Assembly: GCF_000169335.1 (NCBI RefSeq)
Contig: NZ_AAXW01000004.1
Coordinates: 62,001 to 126,000, forward strand
DNA: 64,000 nucleotides
Direction of reading: 5' to 3'
DNA from: Crocosphaera chwakensis CCY0110
GTDB lineage: Bacteria > Cyanobacteriota > Cyanobacteriia > Cyanobacteriales > Microcystaceae
Shown here: positions 33,932 through 43,115 of the stretch, one piece after another
How the letters are laid out: each line of letters starts with the position of its first letter
Position numbering within the stretch: the first letter of the stretch is position 1
Notes under the pieces: model-generated
The model's database searches: none
The model's input: only the letters and a program-made list of their open reading frames with translations
Told to the model about the DNA's origin: nothing
Made by a program: the position numbers and the translations under genes

Positions 33932-35881
33932 TTATCTTCTTCGCCACCAAGTTATTCCGGCAGCAATTAAACCTAATAAGGGAAATACAGCTAATGACAA
34001 TATAGTGATTATATTAGCTTGTAAAGGAGATAAATTTAGTCTTCTATCTTTTGCTTGCTTAGGACGAATTGATAAGGGTTGTTCATCTTGATTACTTAAC
34101 CATTGTACAGAGTTTAAAAAGACATCTCCGTTTAATTGTTGATTAAATAAACTATCAGTGGCAAAAGTCGAATTACCGATAATGACTAAACGGGATTCTA
34201 TATTTTCTTTTTCAGAATTATCATTTTGATCATTATTAGAAGAGTTAGAAGAATTTTCTACTTTTTCGTTTTCATTGGTGTCATTGTTACCTGATGAGTC
34301 AGAGTTGTTACTATTTTCTAACTCCTCACTTTGATTATTGTCTTCAGTTTGTTCAGAGTTATTATTATTTTCTGTTTCTTCTTTGTTTAAATCAGATTGA
34401 TTATCGATAGTGTTATTATTTTCATTACTTTGATTATTGTTTTCAGTTTGTTCAGAGTTATTATTATTTTCTGTTTCTTCTTTGTTTAAATCAGATTGAT
34501 CATTGATAGTGTTATTATTTTTTTCACTGTTGTTCTTTTCTGTTTGATTATCTTCTTCGCTTTTATTATCTTCTTTTGTCTCATTATTGATAGTTTCCTT
34601 ATTAATATTAATGGTACGAGTTAAAGCAACTCCTAAATCAAAAGGTCCGGGTATATCTTCTTCAGGGTCAAAAATAACTTCTTCTGATTCTAAGTTACTT
34701 TCGGCCCACATTTGTTCGTTGGTGACTAATAATGAGGTTGCTTGAACATTTTCTACTTCAACCGTATCAACGGGACGAGATATGGGATAAAACGAAATAC
34801 TATTGGCAAATTCTTCTGTAATAGGGTGGTTTCCGTAGCTAGTAATAAAGGGAGTGGTTGGTCCTAAACCGACAACATTTCCTGACCCTGAACCATCTAT
34901 AATAATACGATTATCTAATTGAATTCCCCAGTCTTGTAAGATAGGTTCTAATCCTGCATCTGCGTTAGGATCTAGTAATAAGAATAAGTTTCCACCTTGT
35001 TCAGAATATTCTTTTAATGCTGCTACTTCTTGGTCAAATAATTCGCGTTTCGGACTCGCAACAATAATGACATCTGCATCATCAGGAATACCAGCATTTT
35101 CTATTAAGTTTAAGGGTTTCACTTCATACCCTTTACTTTCAAGACTATTCGTTGCTTCTGATAAACTTCCTTCAGGAGAGGGTTCTAATGAATATTCCCC
35201 ATGACCTTGTAATATATAAACGTTTGGGATGTAGTCTTTCTTGATTTTTTCAATTGCATTGGTTAACTTGATTTCTGATAAAGGTTCTCTTTGATTGAAA
35301 ACGATTAGGGTTTGAACCAATTGTTTTTTATCTTCATATTCTAGATAAACATCTCCTAATGATTGGACATTAAACTGTTGAGTGAGTCCTACTTTAATAT
35401 CAGGGTCAACCAGTTCAAATTTAAAGTTATTATTGTAACGTTGATAATTTTCTAATAAGTCTTCATCCTGGGGAGTAATTTCTTTATCAAAAACATAAAC
35501 TTTAGTGAGTTTATCGATATTTTCAACAATTTCTTGAGTTTCTGGAGATAAAGTATAAAGTTGGTTTTCGGTTAAATCAATACGGGGAGAATAACGAACT
35601 GCAATAAAATTAATTAATCCCAATATAACAACCAGAGATAAGATCGAAATAAATGCATTTGTACCTGTTTGCGTTGATCTTTTTTGCCAAAAACTTCTTC
35701 CTGTTACTAATAGATAAACTAACCATATAAATAAGAAAATACCTCCTACAATCACTAAACTAAGATAAAGAATACTCTGGGTTTGAGTAATGAAAAGAGG
35801 GACTAAACCAGCAAAGGTTAAAATTAACCCAGGAATAAATAGATATTTGAGAATTATTTTATAATTACTTACTTTTTTCAT
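33932..35881 (-). CDS. gldG: GldG-like ABC transporter accessory protein
   Basis: The 649-residue protein has two N-terminal membrane helices, a large external domain of the GldG/IFT52-like type (YSPRIDLTENQLYTLSPET, then VYILQGHGEY, then LFLLLDPNADAGLEPIL), and a final membrane helix. Residues about 427-564 are an unusual Asn/Glu/Ser-rich low-complexity insert. GldG and GldF belong to an ABC complex required for gliding in Bacteroidetes; in cyanobacteria the function is not established. It is in an operon with gldF and gldA upstream. Confidence 0.85.
   Translation of the reverse strand: MKKVSNYKIILKYLFIPGLILTFAGLVPLFITQTQSILYLSLVIVGGIFLFIWLVYLLVTGRSFWQKRSTQTGTNAFISILSLVVILGLINFIAVRYSPRIDLTENQLYTLSPETQEIVENIDKLTKVYVFDKEITPQDEDLLENYQRYNNNFKFELVDPDIKVGLTQQFNVQSLGDVYLEYEDKKQLVQTLIVFNQREPLSEIKLTNAIEKIKKDYIPNVYILQGHGEYSLEPSPEGSLSEATNSLESKGYEVKPLNLIENAGIPDDADVIIVASPKRELFDQEVAALKEYSEQGGNLFLLLDPNADAGLEPILQDWGIQLDNRIIIDGSGSGNVVGLGPTTPFITSYGNHPITEEFANSISFYPISRPVDTVEVENVQATSLLVTNEQMWAESNLESEEVIFDPEEDIPGPFDLGVALTRTININKETINNETKEDNKSEEDNQTEKNNSEKNNNTINDQSDLNKEETENNNNSEQTENNNQSNENNNTIDNQSDLNKEETENNNNSEQTEDNNQSEELENSNNSDSSGNNDTNENEKVENSSNSSNNDQNDNSEKENIESRLVIIGNSTFATDSLFNQQLNGDVFLNSVQWLSNQDEQPLSIRPKQAKDRRLNLSPLQANIITILSLAVFPLLGLIAAGITWWRRR
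34331..34527 (-). repeat. 99-bp tandem duplication in gldG
   Basis: Two nearly identical 99-base units begin at 34331 and 34430 and encode a 33-residue Asn-rich segment twice (NNSEQTENNNQS... type). They lie in the low-complexity insert of GldG. Confidence 0.85.
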
Positions 35882-35919
35882 GTTTTAATTATAAGGTTTA
35901 AAATATTTTATATATAGAT

Positions 35920-36705
35920 TTAAGAGCGTTGATAGCGTAATGCTTCTATTGATTGTGCGGTCAAGAAAATTCCTAATAAAATATAACTGGCAAATAAAAC
36001 CAAACTACTAATATCTAACACTCCTTTCACTAAATCTGTATAACGATCAAAGAGAGAAAGATAAGATAAAATAGTTTTAAAAGGGTCTTGTAAATTAGCA
36101 GTGATCGCATCCATAATCCACAAAAATAATATTAAGATAAACGTTAAAATATAAGCTAAAATTCCGCTATCGGTTAAAGAAGAAATAAACATTCCCAGAG
36201 AAAGAATAGCCGTAGCAATTAAAATCAGTGATCCATGAGATAACAAAATAATATTTAGATTAACAGGAGGACTAGCATTACTAAAGATAATAATCTCATA
36301 AATCCAAAACGGTATCATTAAAACAATAAAAAAAGCTAAAACCCCTAACAATTTTCCTACAGCAACCACCCAGTTTGTTATAGGAGAAGTCGCTAATAGT
36401 TCTAAAGTTCCCCGTTTTCTTTCCTCGGAATATAATCCCATAGATAAAGCCGGTAATAAGACTAATAAAAGAGAAATTATTACCCCGAAAAAATTATCTA
36501 TAAATTGACCAGGAACATCTACAGGAGTTGATAACTGACCCCTTTGTTCTAAAAACGAAAGAGTTTGTAAGATTTGTTCTAAAATGGCACTAAAAAAGAA
36601 ACCGCCAATTAACCAAAAAACAGCAGCAATGATATAAGCAAAAGGAGACGTAAAATAACTTTGAAATTCTTTGCGGAAAATAGCAGCTAAATTCGTTAGT
36701 ATCAT
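35920..36705 (-). CDS. gldF: ABC-2 type permease, GldF-like
   Basis: The 261-residue protein has six predicted membrane helices and the ABC-2 permease signature: FRKEFQSYFTSPFAYIIAAVFW at the N-terminus and YSEERKRGTLELLATSPI in the middle, the latter a strong marker of this family. It would form the channel energised by the GldA-like ATPase encoded 15 bases upstream. Confidence 0.9.
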   Translation of the reverse strand: MILTNLAAIFRKEFQSYFTSPFAYIIAAVFWLIGGFFFSAILEQILQTLSFLEQRGQLSTPVDVPGQFIDNFFGVIISLLLVLLPALSMGLYSEERKRGTLELLATSPITNWVVAVGKLLGVLAFFIVLMIPFWIYEIIIFSNASPPVNLNIILLSHGSLILIATAILSLGMFISSLTDSGILAYILTFILILFLWIMDAITANLQDPFKTILSYLSLFDRYTDLVKGVLDISSLVLFASYILLGIFLTAQSIEALRYQRS

Positions 36706-36720
36706 CTTAAAAATAATGAT

Positions 36721-37716
36721 TTATAAAGGTGATTCAGTATCAGTTGTTTCTAAAGATTGCTCTTCTTGTGTTTCTATTGATGATTCTTCTGTAATTACAT
36801 TTAAGAAAACATCTTCTAAAGTCGCACGAGTTCGTTTCATTTCATATAAGTCTAACCCTTGATTAATAATTAAAGCAGCAATGTCTTTTCCTATTTCTTG
36901 ATTAGAGTCAGTGGTTAACGATAAAAGATGACGTTTTGTTTGACTATTAGATTTAATTTCTAATTGACTAATCCCAGGAATATCTTTTAACATAGGTTCT
37001 AAACTGAAGATATCTCCTTCTATTTCGATTTCATAACCTCCTTTTGCTGTTAAATGAGACATTAAATTATCAGGGGTATCGGTTGCCACAACTTTACCCC
37101 CATTGATGATAGTAACGCGATCGCAGGTCATACTTACTTCTGGTAAAATATGAGTCGACAAGAGGATGGTATGTTCTCCTGCTAAACTTTTGATGAGGTT
37201 ACGCACTTCAATAATTTGTTTGGGGTCCAGTCCCACTGTAGGTTCGTCTAAAATAATAACTGGAGGATCATGAACAATGGCTTGAGCAATACCGACCCGT
37301 TGTTTATAACCCTTAGATAGCTTGCGGATCAAAACTTTGCGCTTATCTTCGAGTTGACAACGTTCGATAGACCAATTTACCCTAGAATTGCGATCGCTGG
37401 ATGCTACTCCTTTAATTCTAGCCACGAACTTCAAAAACCCTTCCACTGTCATATCAGGGTATAGGGGAGGAGTTTCGGGAAGATAACCGATGTTTCGTCT
37501 GACCTCTATGGACTGTTCATGAACATCATAACCTGCAATTTTAGCGGTTCCGGTCGTAGCAGGAATATAACCGCTTAAAATACGCATGGTTGTGGTTTTT
37601 CCTGCGCCATTTGGCCCTAAAAAACCGAGAATTTCTCCTTTTTCTACAGAAAAATCGACATCTTCAATGGCTGCAGTTGACCCATAAATTTTACTGAGGT
37701 GTTCGACTTCAATCAT
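36721..37716 (-). CDS. gldA: ABC transporter ATPase, GldA-like
   Basis: The 331-residue ATPase has Walker A GPNGAGKTT at residues 34-42, signature LSKGYKQRVG, and Walker B VIILDEPTVGLD. A C-terminal extension of about 100 residues with DUF4162-like character follows. It is the first gene of the gldA-gldF-gldG-DUF4340 operon on the minus strand. Confidence 0.92.
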   Translation of the reverse strand: MIEVEHLSKIYGSTAAIEDVDFSVEKGEILGFLGPNGAGKTTTMRILSGYIPATTGTAKIAGYDVHEQSIEVRRNIGYLPETPPLYPDMTVEGFLKFVARIKGVASSDRNSRVNWSIERCQLEDKRKVLIRKLSKGYKQRVGIAQAIVHDPPVIILDEPTVGLDPKQIIEVRNLIKSLAGEHTILLSTHILPEVSMTCDRVTIINGGKVVATDTPDNLMSHLTAKGGYEIEIEGDIFSLEPMLKDIPGISQLEIKSNSQTKRHLLSLTTDSNQEIGKDIAALIINQGLDLYEMKRTRATLEDVFLNVITEESSIETQEEQSLETTDTESPL

Positions 37717-37814
37717 GAATTGATAAGCATTGGAACATTAATGATAGTGTAGTTAATCATAAATTAAGTGAGTGTACTTAGTAGACTATTGGTTAAACTT
37801 AAAAGTTTCAACGG

Positions 37815-37862
37815 GTGAACAGTTAACCAAAATTGTCTCAATGGTCACTGATAACTGTTCAC
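37815..37862 (-). terminator. 11-bp inverted repeat at the SPOR-gene end
   Basis: GTGAACAGTTA and TAACTGTTCAC are perfect inverted repeats around a 26-base loop, immediately after the stop of the SPOR-domain gene. The long loop and lack of a U run make it a weak terminator candidate. Confidence 0.4.
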
Positions 37863-37865
37863 TGC

Positions 37866-38504
37866 TTAAGGTTTTATTTCCACTGATAGGGAAGTTTTTG
37901 TCTGTTGATAAACGGGAACTATGGTTGCACTGACTCCCTGATTTTTTAGTTCTTGTACTCGTTTTTCTGCCTGTTGAGAGTGTTGAAACATTCCAGCATG
38001 AATAACCCCTTCACTTTGACGAATAAACGCCATCGGTTCAACGGTTTTAACTTGAGATAAGATTGATGGGTTATTACCAGCTACTTCAACACGATAAAAA
38101 CTAGGATTTTCAGTTGACTGGTTATTGATAGTCTCTATTCTAGATGTGGGGGGAGCATTATCGAGGGTTTGAGCCGGTAAAGTTTGGGGAGCTTCAAAGG
38201 TATATTCTTTAACAGGGGTTGAACTATCACTGGCTGGAGTTACTTCCACTGACATGGTAGGAGCGGGTTCAGGAGACGGTTGAGGACTCACCATTTTCGG
38301 CATAGGCGGTGGGGGTAACTCACGGTTAGACGTGGTTTGTGCCAAAGTAATAGAGGTTGAACCCAGGGTTAACAGTAAACAACCTATCCCAGTTGAAGAC
38401 TGTCTTAAAAACGAAAGGAACCAAGTTCTAGGTTGAACAGTCTCAATAAATAAGCGATCACAAATTTTCAACATCATATAAACCATAAATAAACACATCC
38501 TCAC
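37866..38504 (-). CDS. Secreted SPOR-domain-like protein
   Basis: The 212-residue product has a hydrophobic signal at about residues 38-56 (TGIGCLLLTLGSTSITLAQ), a Pro-rich linker with PPPPMPK, and a C-terminal SPOR-like motif (GVIHAGMFQHSQQAEKRVQELKNQGVSATIV). SPOR domains bind denuded peptidoglycan at septa. The N-terminal 37 residues before the signal are unusual; a later start may be used, for example at Met8 or Met10. Confidence 0.75.
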   Translation of the reverse strand: MRMCLFMVYMMLKICDRLFIETVQPRTWFLSFLRQSSTGIGCLLLTLGSTSITLAQTTSNRELPPPPMPKMVSPQPSPEPAPTMSVEVTPASDSSTPVKEYTFEAPQTLPAQTLDNAPPTSRIETINNQSTENPSFYRVEVAGNNPSILSQVKTVEPMAFIRQSEGVIHAGMFQHSQQAEKRVQELKNQGVSATIVPVYQQTKTSLSVEIKP

Positions 38505-38626
38505 ACCGTCAACAGCAAAAAGTATTTTTGTTGTTTTGGGCTTAGTTAATCATCATTGTAATACTAGAAATGTTAGCCTAGAAACAGTCTATGGTTAATT
38601 GTTCGCTTTTTAAGAAACGTTTAACA

Positions 38627-39676
38627 ATGAAAAAGGTTGTTGTTGGTTTATCAGGTGGAGTCGATAGTTCGGTTGCTGCAGCGAGTTTACAGCATCAAGG
38701 GTACACTGTAATTGGTTTGACCCTGTGGTTAATGAAAGGGAAAGGACAATGCTGTTCAGAAGGCATGGTAGATGCTGCTTTTATTTGTGAACAGTTGGGG
38801 GTTCCCCATCATATTGTCGATACGAGAGAGTTATTTGAAGCGAATATTATCAATTATTTAGTCTCAGGGTATGAGTCCGGAGTTACCCCTTTACCTTGTT
38901 CTCAATGTAATCGTGCGGTGAAATTTGGACCAATGTTAGCTTATGCTAGAGAGGAATTAAATTGCGATCGCATTGCGACGGGTCATTATGCTCGTATTCG
39001 CTACGATGAGCAAATGGACAGATATCAACTGTTACGAGCTATTGATCGCAATAAAGATCAATCGTACTTTTTATATGATCTTTCCCAAGATATTTTAAAA
39101 GGGACTATTTTTCCTTTGGGAGAACAAACCAAAGAAGAAACCCGACGTATTGCAGCAGAATTTGACTTAAAAACGGCTAGTAAACCAGAAAGTCAAGATT
39201 TATGTTTAATCGAAGCTCATGGCTCCATGGCCAGCTTTCTTGATCAATATATCAAACCCAAAGAAGGAGAAATTGTCGATCTTGATGGTAAAGTTCTTGG
39301 TACACACCAAGGCATTCATCACTATACCATTGGACAACGCAAAGGGTTAGGAATTGCAGCACCAGAACCTTTATATGTGGTTAAGTTAGATGCAGTGATG
39401 AATCGGGTGATTGTTGGCAACCGCGCTGCTGGTGGTCGTTCTGATTGTACTGTAGGACGATTAAATTGGGTTTCAATCGCTGAACCCTCTTCTCCCATTA
39501 CTGCAGCAGTACAAGTGCGTTATCGTTCAAAAGCGGTTGCTGTCACCATTATTCCTATAGAAAATAATCGGGTAAAATTACAGTTTGACGAGGCTCAATT
39601 TGGTATTACTCCTGGTCAAGCAGCCGTTTTCTATAATGGAGAAATAGTTCTCGGTGGGGGAATTATTGAAACTTAA
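38627..39676 (+). CDS. mnmA: tRNA-specific 2-thiouridylase
   Basis: The product, 349 residues from ATG 38627, is MnmA, which thiolates U34 of tRNAs for Lys, Glu and Gln in wobble decoding. The PP-loop SGGVDSS is at residues 9-15; a CSQCN with the first catalytic Cys, then ATGHYARI, and ESQDLC with the second Cys follow. An ATG at 38591 gives 12 extra residues that homologues lack. The stop overlaps that of the convergent RelE-type toxin gene. Confidence 0.96.
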   Translation: MKKVVVGLSGGVDSSVAAASLQHQGYTVIGLTLWLMKGKGQCCSEGMVDAAFICEQLGVPHHIVDTRELFEANIINYLVSGYESGVTPLPCSQCNRAVKFGPMLAYAREELNCDRIATGHYARIRYDEQMDRYQLLRAIDRNKDQSYFLYDLSQDILKGTIFPLGEQTKEETRRIAAEFDLKTASKPESQDLCLIEAHGSMASFLDQYIKPKEGEIVDLDGKVLGTHQGIHHYTIGQRKGLGIAAPEPLYVVKLDAVMNRVIVGNRAAGGRSDCTVGRLNWVSIAEPSSPITAAVQVRYRSKAVAVTIIPIENNRVKLQFDEAQFGITPGQAAVFYNGEIVLGGGIIET

Positions 39677-40032
39677 TTTTCTTGTTCAAATTGTTCAATA
39701 ATCGATTCAATTACTTTATTTTCGATATCTGATTGATCGGATTTAGCGTAAATTGTAGCTAGAATAATGTTAGTTTCTTTTTTAAGATAGTACAAAACTC
39801 TATAACCTGCACTTTTACCTTTTTGAATATCACTGTTTCTTAGACGGACTTTAAATACTTGATATTTAACACCTGAAATTAGATCGCCTGGGGTTTCTCC
39901 TGCTTGTAATTGATTAATAAGAGGGTCTAAATCTTTACGAATTGAACGAAAGCGTTTAGCAAGTCTACTAATATCTTTTTTGAAACGGGATGTTAAGTAT
40001 ATCTCAATAGGTTGTACTTCATTCGACATCAA
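39673..40032 (-). CDS. RelE/ParE-family toxin
   Basis: The 119-residue protein has the RelE/ParE fold pattern: IEIYLTSRFKKDISRLAKRF at the N-terminus, then LRNSDIQKGKSAGYRVLYYLKKE and ILATIYAKSDQSDI. Lys and Arg in the middle could contact mRNA on the ribosome. It overlaps the upstream antitoxin gene by 14 bases. Confidence 0.85.
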   Translation of the reverse strand: MMSNEVQPIEIYLTSRFKKDISRLAKRFRSIRKDLDPLINQLQAGETPGDLISGVKYQVFKVRLRNSDIQKGKSAGYRVLYYLKKETNIILATIYAKSDQSDIENKVIESIIEQFEQEN

Positions 40033-40255
40033 TTCCCTCCCACATTTGACTGATGGGAATGGTTTGATTAGTAAAGGCTTGTTTGAGTCCTTCCGTAATT
40101 CCTTCTATAGCTACCTCATCTGGAGTATCATCGTCTTCAGGTTGAGGATTCATTACAATTACTACCTCATAGGTTCCTTCTGCGATTTCATTCGGTAAAT
40201 CAACATTTAAAACATGATCTCTATTGACTTTAACTTGTATGTGAATAGTGTGCAT
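40019..40255 (-). CDS. Antitoxin paired with RelE-type toxin
   Basis: From ATG 40255 the product is about 78 residues (MHTIHIQVKVNRDHVLNVDLP...). The frame goes back to 40336, but the 27 extra residues are not typical. It has a short beta-rich N-terminus and an acidic middle (PQPEDDDTPDE). It overlaps the toxin start, as toxin-antitoxin pairs often do. The DNA-binding family is not clear. Confidence 0.7.
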   Translation of the reverse strand: MHTIHIQVKVNRDHVLNVDLPNEIAEGTYEVVIVMNPQPEDDDTPDEVAIEGITEGLKQAFTNQTIPISQMWEGIDVE

Positions 40256-40358
40256 TATTTCGCCTTTAAAATCAAATTTATGTATTGATTTGTAATTGTA
40301 TAATATTCTAATCTCAGTATTACCAATTTTAATCAAGATTAACCTAAGAAATAGAAAA

Positions 40359-41243
40359 TTATTGCTTTAGTTTGGAGATAAAAAATCCATACACATTAGC
40401 AAATTGTGATAAAAATAATAAAGTACAAAGAAATAGTTTAGAAGATTGCTGTGAGTTAGCAGTAAGGGGATAGGTTAATAATTTCCAATAAAAGTCTAAA
40501 GGTTCAACTTTAACGGAGGTTTGATTTCGTTGAGAACGAACTTGATGAAAATAATAAGCTCCACAACCATAATTAAAATGTTGTCGCCAAAATTTAGCTA
40601 AACTCAGATGATGAGAATGATAAATGATTGCTTCAGGGACATAATGTAATGAATATCCTTGAAAAAGCCAGCGATCGCAAAATTCCCTATCTTCTCCTGC
40701 TGCTAAAGGAAATGTCACATCAAACTGTCCGACTTTCTCAAATAAATCCCTAGACAGAGCAAAATTATTAGAGGCAAAAAAGGTTGCTTGAGCGGATTTT
40801 TGATTGTAATAATCGTAGAGATAATCGATTAATAATTGACTGGCTGATGAATAAAGATTATCGGGTAAAGCATTGATAGTTTTTCCTCCTAAGAGGGCGT
40901 TTGAAGTCTTAGAGAAGCTATTTTCAAGGGCTAAGAGCCAATTTTTATCTAGGGTGCAGTCATCGTCAGTAAAGGCTAAATATTGTCCTGTAGCTGCATT
41001 GGCCCCTGTATTACGAGCTTTTGCTGGCCCTGCATTTGTTTGACGAATAAGCGTAATATTAAGTAGATTCTGATAAGGCTCAACCGCACTATTAAGGGGT
41101 TCTTTGCTACCGTCATCAACGATTATAACTTCAAAATGTTCTTGTGGATAATAGAGACAACTAATGGACTCTAAACAAGTTTTTAATCGTTCAGGACGAT
41201 TATAGGTGGGAATAACAATGGATATAAAGGGAGAAACACTCAT
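40359..41243 (-). CDS. Family 2 glycosyltransferase
   Basis: The 294-residue protein is a GT-A fold GT2: FISIVIPTYNRPERL at the N-terminus, IIVDDGSKEPL, then FTDDDCTL as the DxD motif, and an AAGEDREFCDRW acceptor region. It ends with a hydrophobic segment. It transfers a sugar from a nucleotide donor, probably to the surface polysaccharide made by this locus. It marks the left end of the polysaccharide region. Confidence 0.9.
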   Translation of the reverse strand: MSVSPFISIVIPTYNRPERLKTCLESISCLYYPQEHFEVIIVDDGSKEPLNSAVEPYQNLLNITLIRQTNAGPAKARNTGANAATGQYLAFTDDDCTLDKNWLLALENSFSKTSNALLGGKTINALPDNLYSSASQLLIDYLYDYYNQKSAQATFFASNNFALSRDLFEKVGQFDVTFPLAAGEDREFCDRWLFQGYSLHYVPEAIIYHSHHLSLAKFWRQHFNYGCGAYYFHQVRSQRNQTSVKVEPLDFYWKLLTYPLTANSQQSSKLFLCTLLFLSQFANVYGFFISKLKQ

Positions 41244-41330
41244 AAATTAATGGATACAACCGATGGACAAAGATAAATTTTATAAATGAGTTGATGAGAT
41301 AGACTAATTGTGTGAGATTGTAGGTTAATT

Positions 41331-41861
41331 ATGGAAGAGACAGAAGTTTTAGAATCAAAATATGTTACTAATCATAATGCTCAATGGGCATTAAGACTGA
41401 CAAAAATTTCCCTACTCATTATTATTTTAGGTGTTTGTGTAGTCGGGAGAAAAGAGTCAACCTGGCCAATTACTTCTTGGGCTTTATATAGTCGATATAC
41501 AGCCCGTTTTCGGAAACCTAAACCCTCTGTATCTGTCACAGAACTTAGAGTGTACACCACAGCAGGCAATCTTCATATTGTCAAACCAGAACGCATTTTA
41601 ACCATTCCTTACGACAGTCTTTCTCACGACATTGTTGAAAACGCCTTTAATAATACCGATATTAATCATCGAGATGCAAGCAGAAGATACTTAATGCAAG
41701 CTGTTTCCAATTTTATCGGTGAAGACACTAAAATTAAAACCATTGAAGCTTGGAATCTTTCTTATCAGGTGAAACCTTTAACTGTTCCTCCCATTGAAAA
41801 ACAGTCTCCGACAAATGAGGTTCTGCTAGGAAGTTTCTCTCAAGAAGATATTACCCATTAG
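41331..41861 (+). CDS. Single-span membrane protein, partner of HTTM protein
   Basis: The 176-residue protein has a membrane helix at about residues 23-39 (RLTKISLLIIILGVCVVG) and a soluble C-terminal part with VSVTELRVYTTAGN. I do not recognise a family. Its stop is six bases before the start of the HTTM gene, so the two are co-transcribed and probably form a membrane pair. Confidence 0.65.
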   Translation: MEETEVLESKYVTNHNAQWALRLTKISLLIIILGVCVVGRKESTWPITSWALYSRYTARFRKPKPSVSVTELRVYTTAGNLHIVKPERILTIPYDSLSHDIVENAFNNTDINHRDASRRYLMQAVSNFIGEDTKIKTIEAWNLSYQVKPLTVPPIEKQSPTNEVLLGSFSQEDITH

Positions 41862-41867
41862 AAATTT

Positions 41868-43043
41868 ATGAAACTTTATTCTCCGTTTAGCCGTTTAAAT
41901 AATGGTATCAATGCTTGGTTTACTCAACCTGAAGTGGATGCTGCGGGCAATGTTGGAATTTTTAGAATAGTATATTCGTTATTTTATCTATGGCATTTAA
42001 GTAACCTTTCCTATGATTTTTTAAGCGGGATGCCTAACTTTTATGTGATAGAACAAGTTTATTTAGTTAGATATTTTTTTAAAGACTTTGGCGCGGCTCA
42101 GTCACCTTTATTTTTTTATACTTTAGAATCATTTCTTGTCGCTGCTTTAGTGCTGTTGGCTTTTGGTTATAAAACTAGAATGGCGACTATCGCCGTTTTG
42201 CTCACTGGTAGTTTGCTTGAAGCATTAGCTGCTTCTGTTGATGGCAAAAGAACCTTAACACCTTTAGTGTTTTATATTCCCTTTTTTATGATAATAATGA
42301 ACTCATGGGGAAAAACTTACTCATTGGATGCAATAATTAAAAAGAATAAAACAGGTTCTTCGGTTGATCCTCATTCCTCTAACTGGGAGTATTTTTTACC
42401 AGGTCGCGCTCTATTAATTCTTATATCATTTTTGTTCTTAAATTCTGCTATTTTTAAAGTTGCTTTCGGTGGGGACTGGCTAAATTATTCTGATATGATG
42501 TCTAACTTTTTTTTGAATAGGAATATTGAAGCAGCGACCTATGATTTACCTTTGAATTGGTTAGCTCCTTTTATGTCTCAAACCCCTTTTATTTATCTCG
42601 GTAGTCACCTTACCACCCTACTTTTTGAAACTTTCTTCTTTTTGTCTGTAATCAACCGAAAAATTAGAGATTTTTTTGTCGCAGTAGCACTATTTTTTCA
42701 TGCAGTTAATGGTCTTTGGTTTGTGGTTAGTGTTACCCCTATTATGATTTCTTATGGTATCTTTATCAACTGGCAAGGAATTAAAGATTTCTTTTTTCGT
42801 AATCAGGAAGAAAAGTTTTTCACTGAAAAAATATCAGCAAAGTGGTTAATTATATTGTCTCTGTTTTTAGCTACTCTTTTAGGCGTACTATGGCACAGTA
42901 ATATAGGAATTCGTGCTTTATTTAATTTGAATGGTTTAATTGATTGGAGAACGATTTGGTATCCCATTTTTCCTTTTTCTATAGGATGGTTAATTCTTAT
43001 ACTGATTGATTTATTCCGTCAATTAAGATTTAAAGTTAACTGA
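41868..43043 (+). CDS. HTTM-domain membrane protein
   Basis: The 391-residue protein has about eight membrane helices. The N-terminus GNVGIFRIVYSLFYLWHL is typical of HTTM (horizontally transferred transmembrane) proteins, relatives of vitamin K-dependent gamma-carboxylase. A FKVAFGGDWLNYSD block in the middle matches the W-rich conserved region. The activity in bacteria is generally unknown. It sits inside the polysaccharide region on the opposite strand. Confidence 0.8.
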   Translation: MKLYSPFSRLNNGINAWFTQPEVDAAGNVGIFRIVYSLFYLWHLSNLSYDFLSGMPNFYVIEQVYLVRYFFKDFGAAQSPLFFYTLESFLVAALVLLAFGYKTRMATIAVLLTGSLLEALAASVDGKRTLTPLVFYIPFFMIIMNSWGKTYSLDAIIKKNKTGSSVDPHSSNWEYFLPGRALLILISFLFLNSAIFKVAFGGDWLNYSDMMSNFFLNRNIEAATYDLPLNWLAPFMSQTPFIYLGSHLTTLLFETFFFLSVINRKIRDFFVAVALFFHAVNGLWFVVSVTPIMISYGIFINWQGIKDFFFRNQEEKFFTEKISAKWLIILSLFLATLLGVLWHSNIGIRALFNLNGLIDWRTIWYPIFPFSIGWLILILIDLFRQLRFKVN

Positions 43044-43115
43044 TGTTTCTATATTATTCTAAATTAATTTTTTTGAGATAAAACTGATGTATTTCTTTTT
43101 TAATGAAATTAGCTA

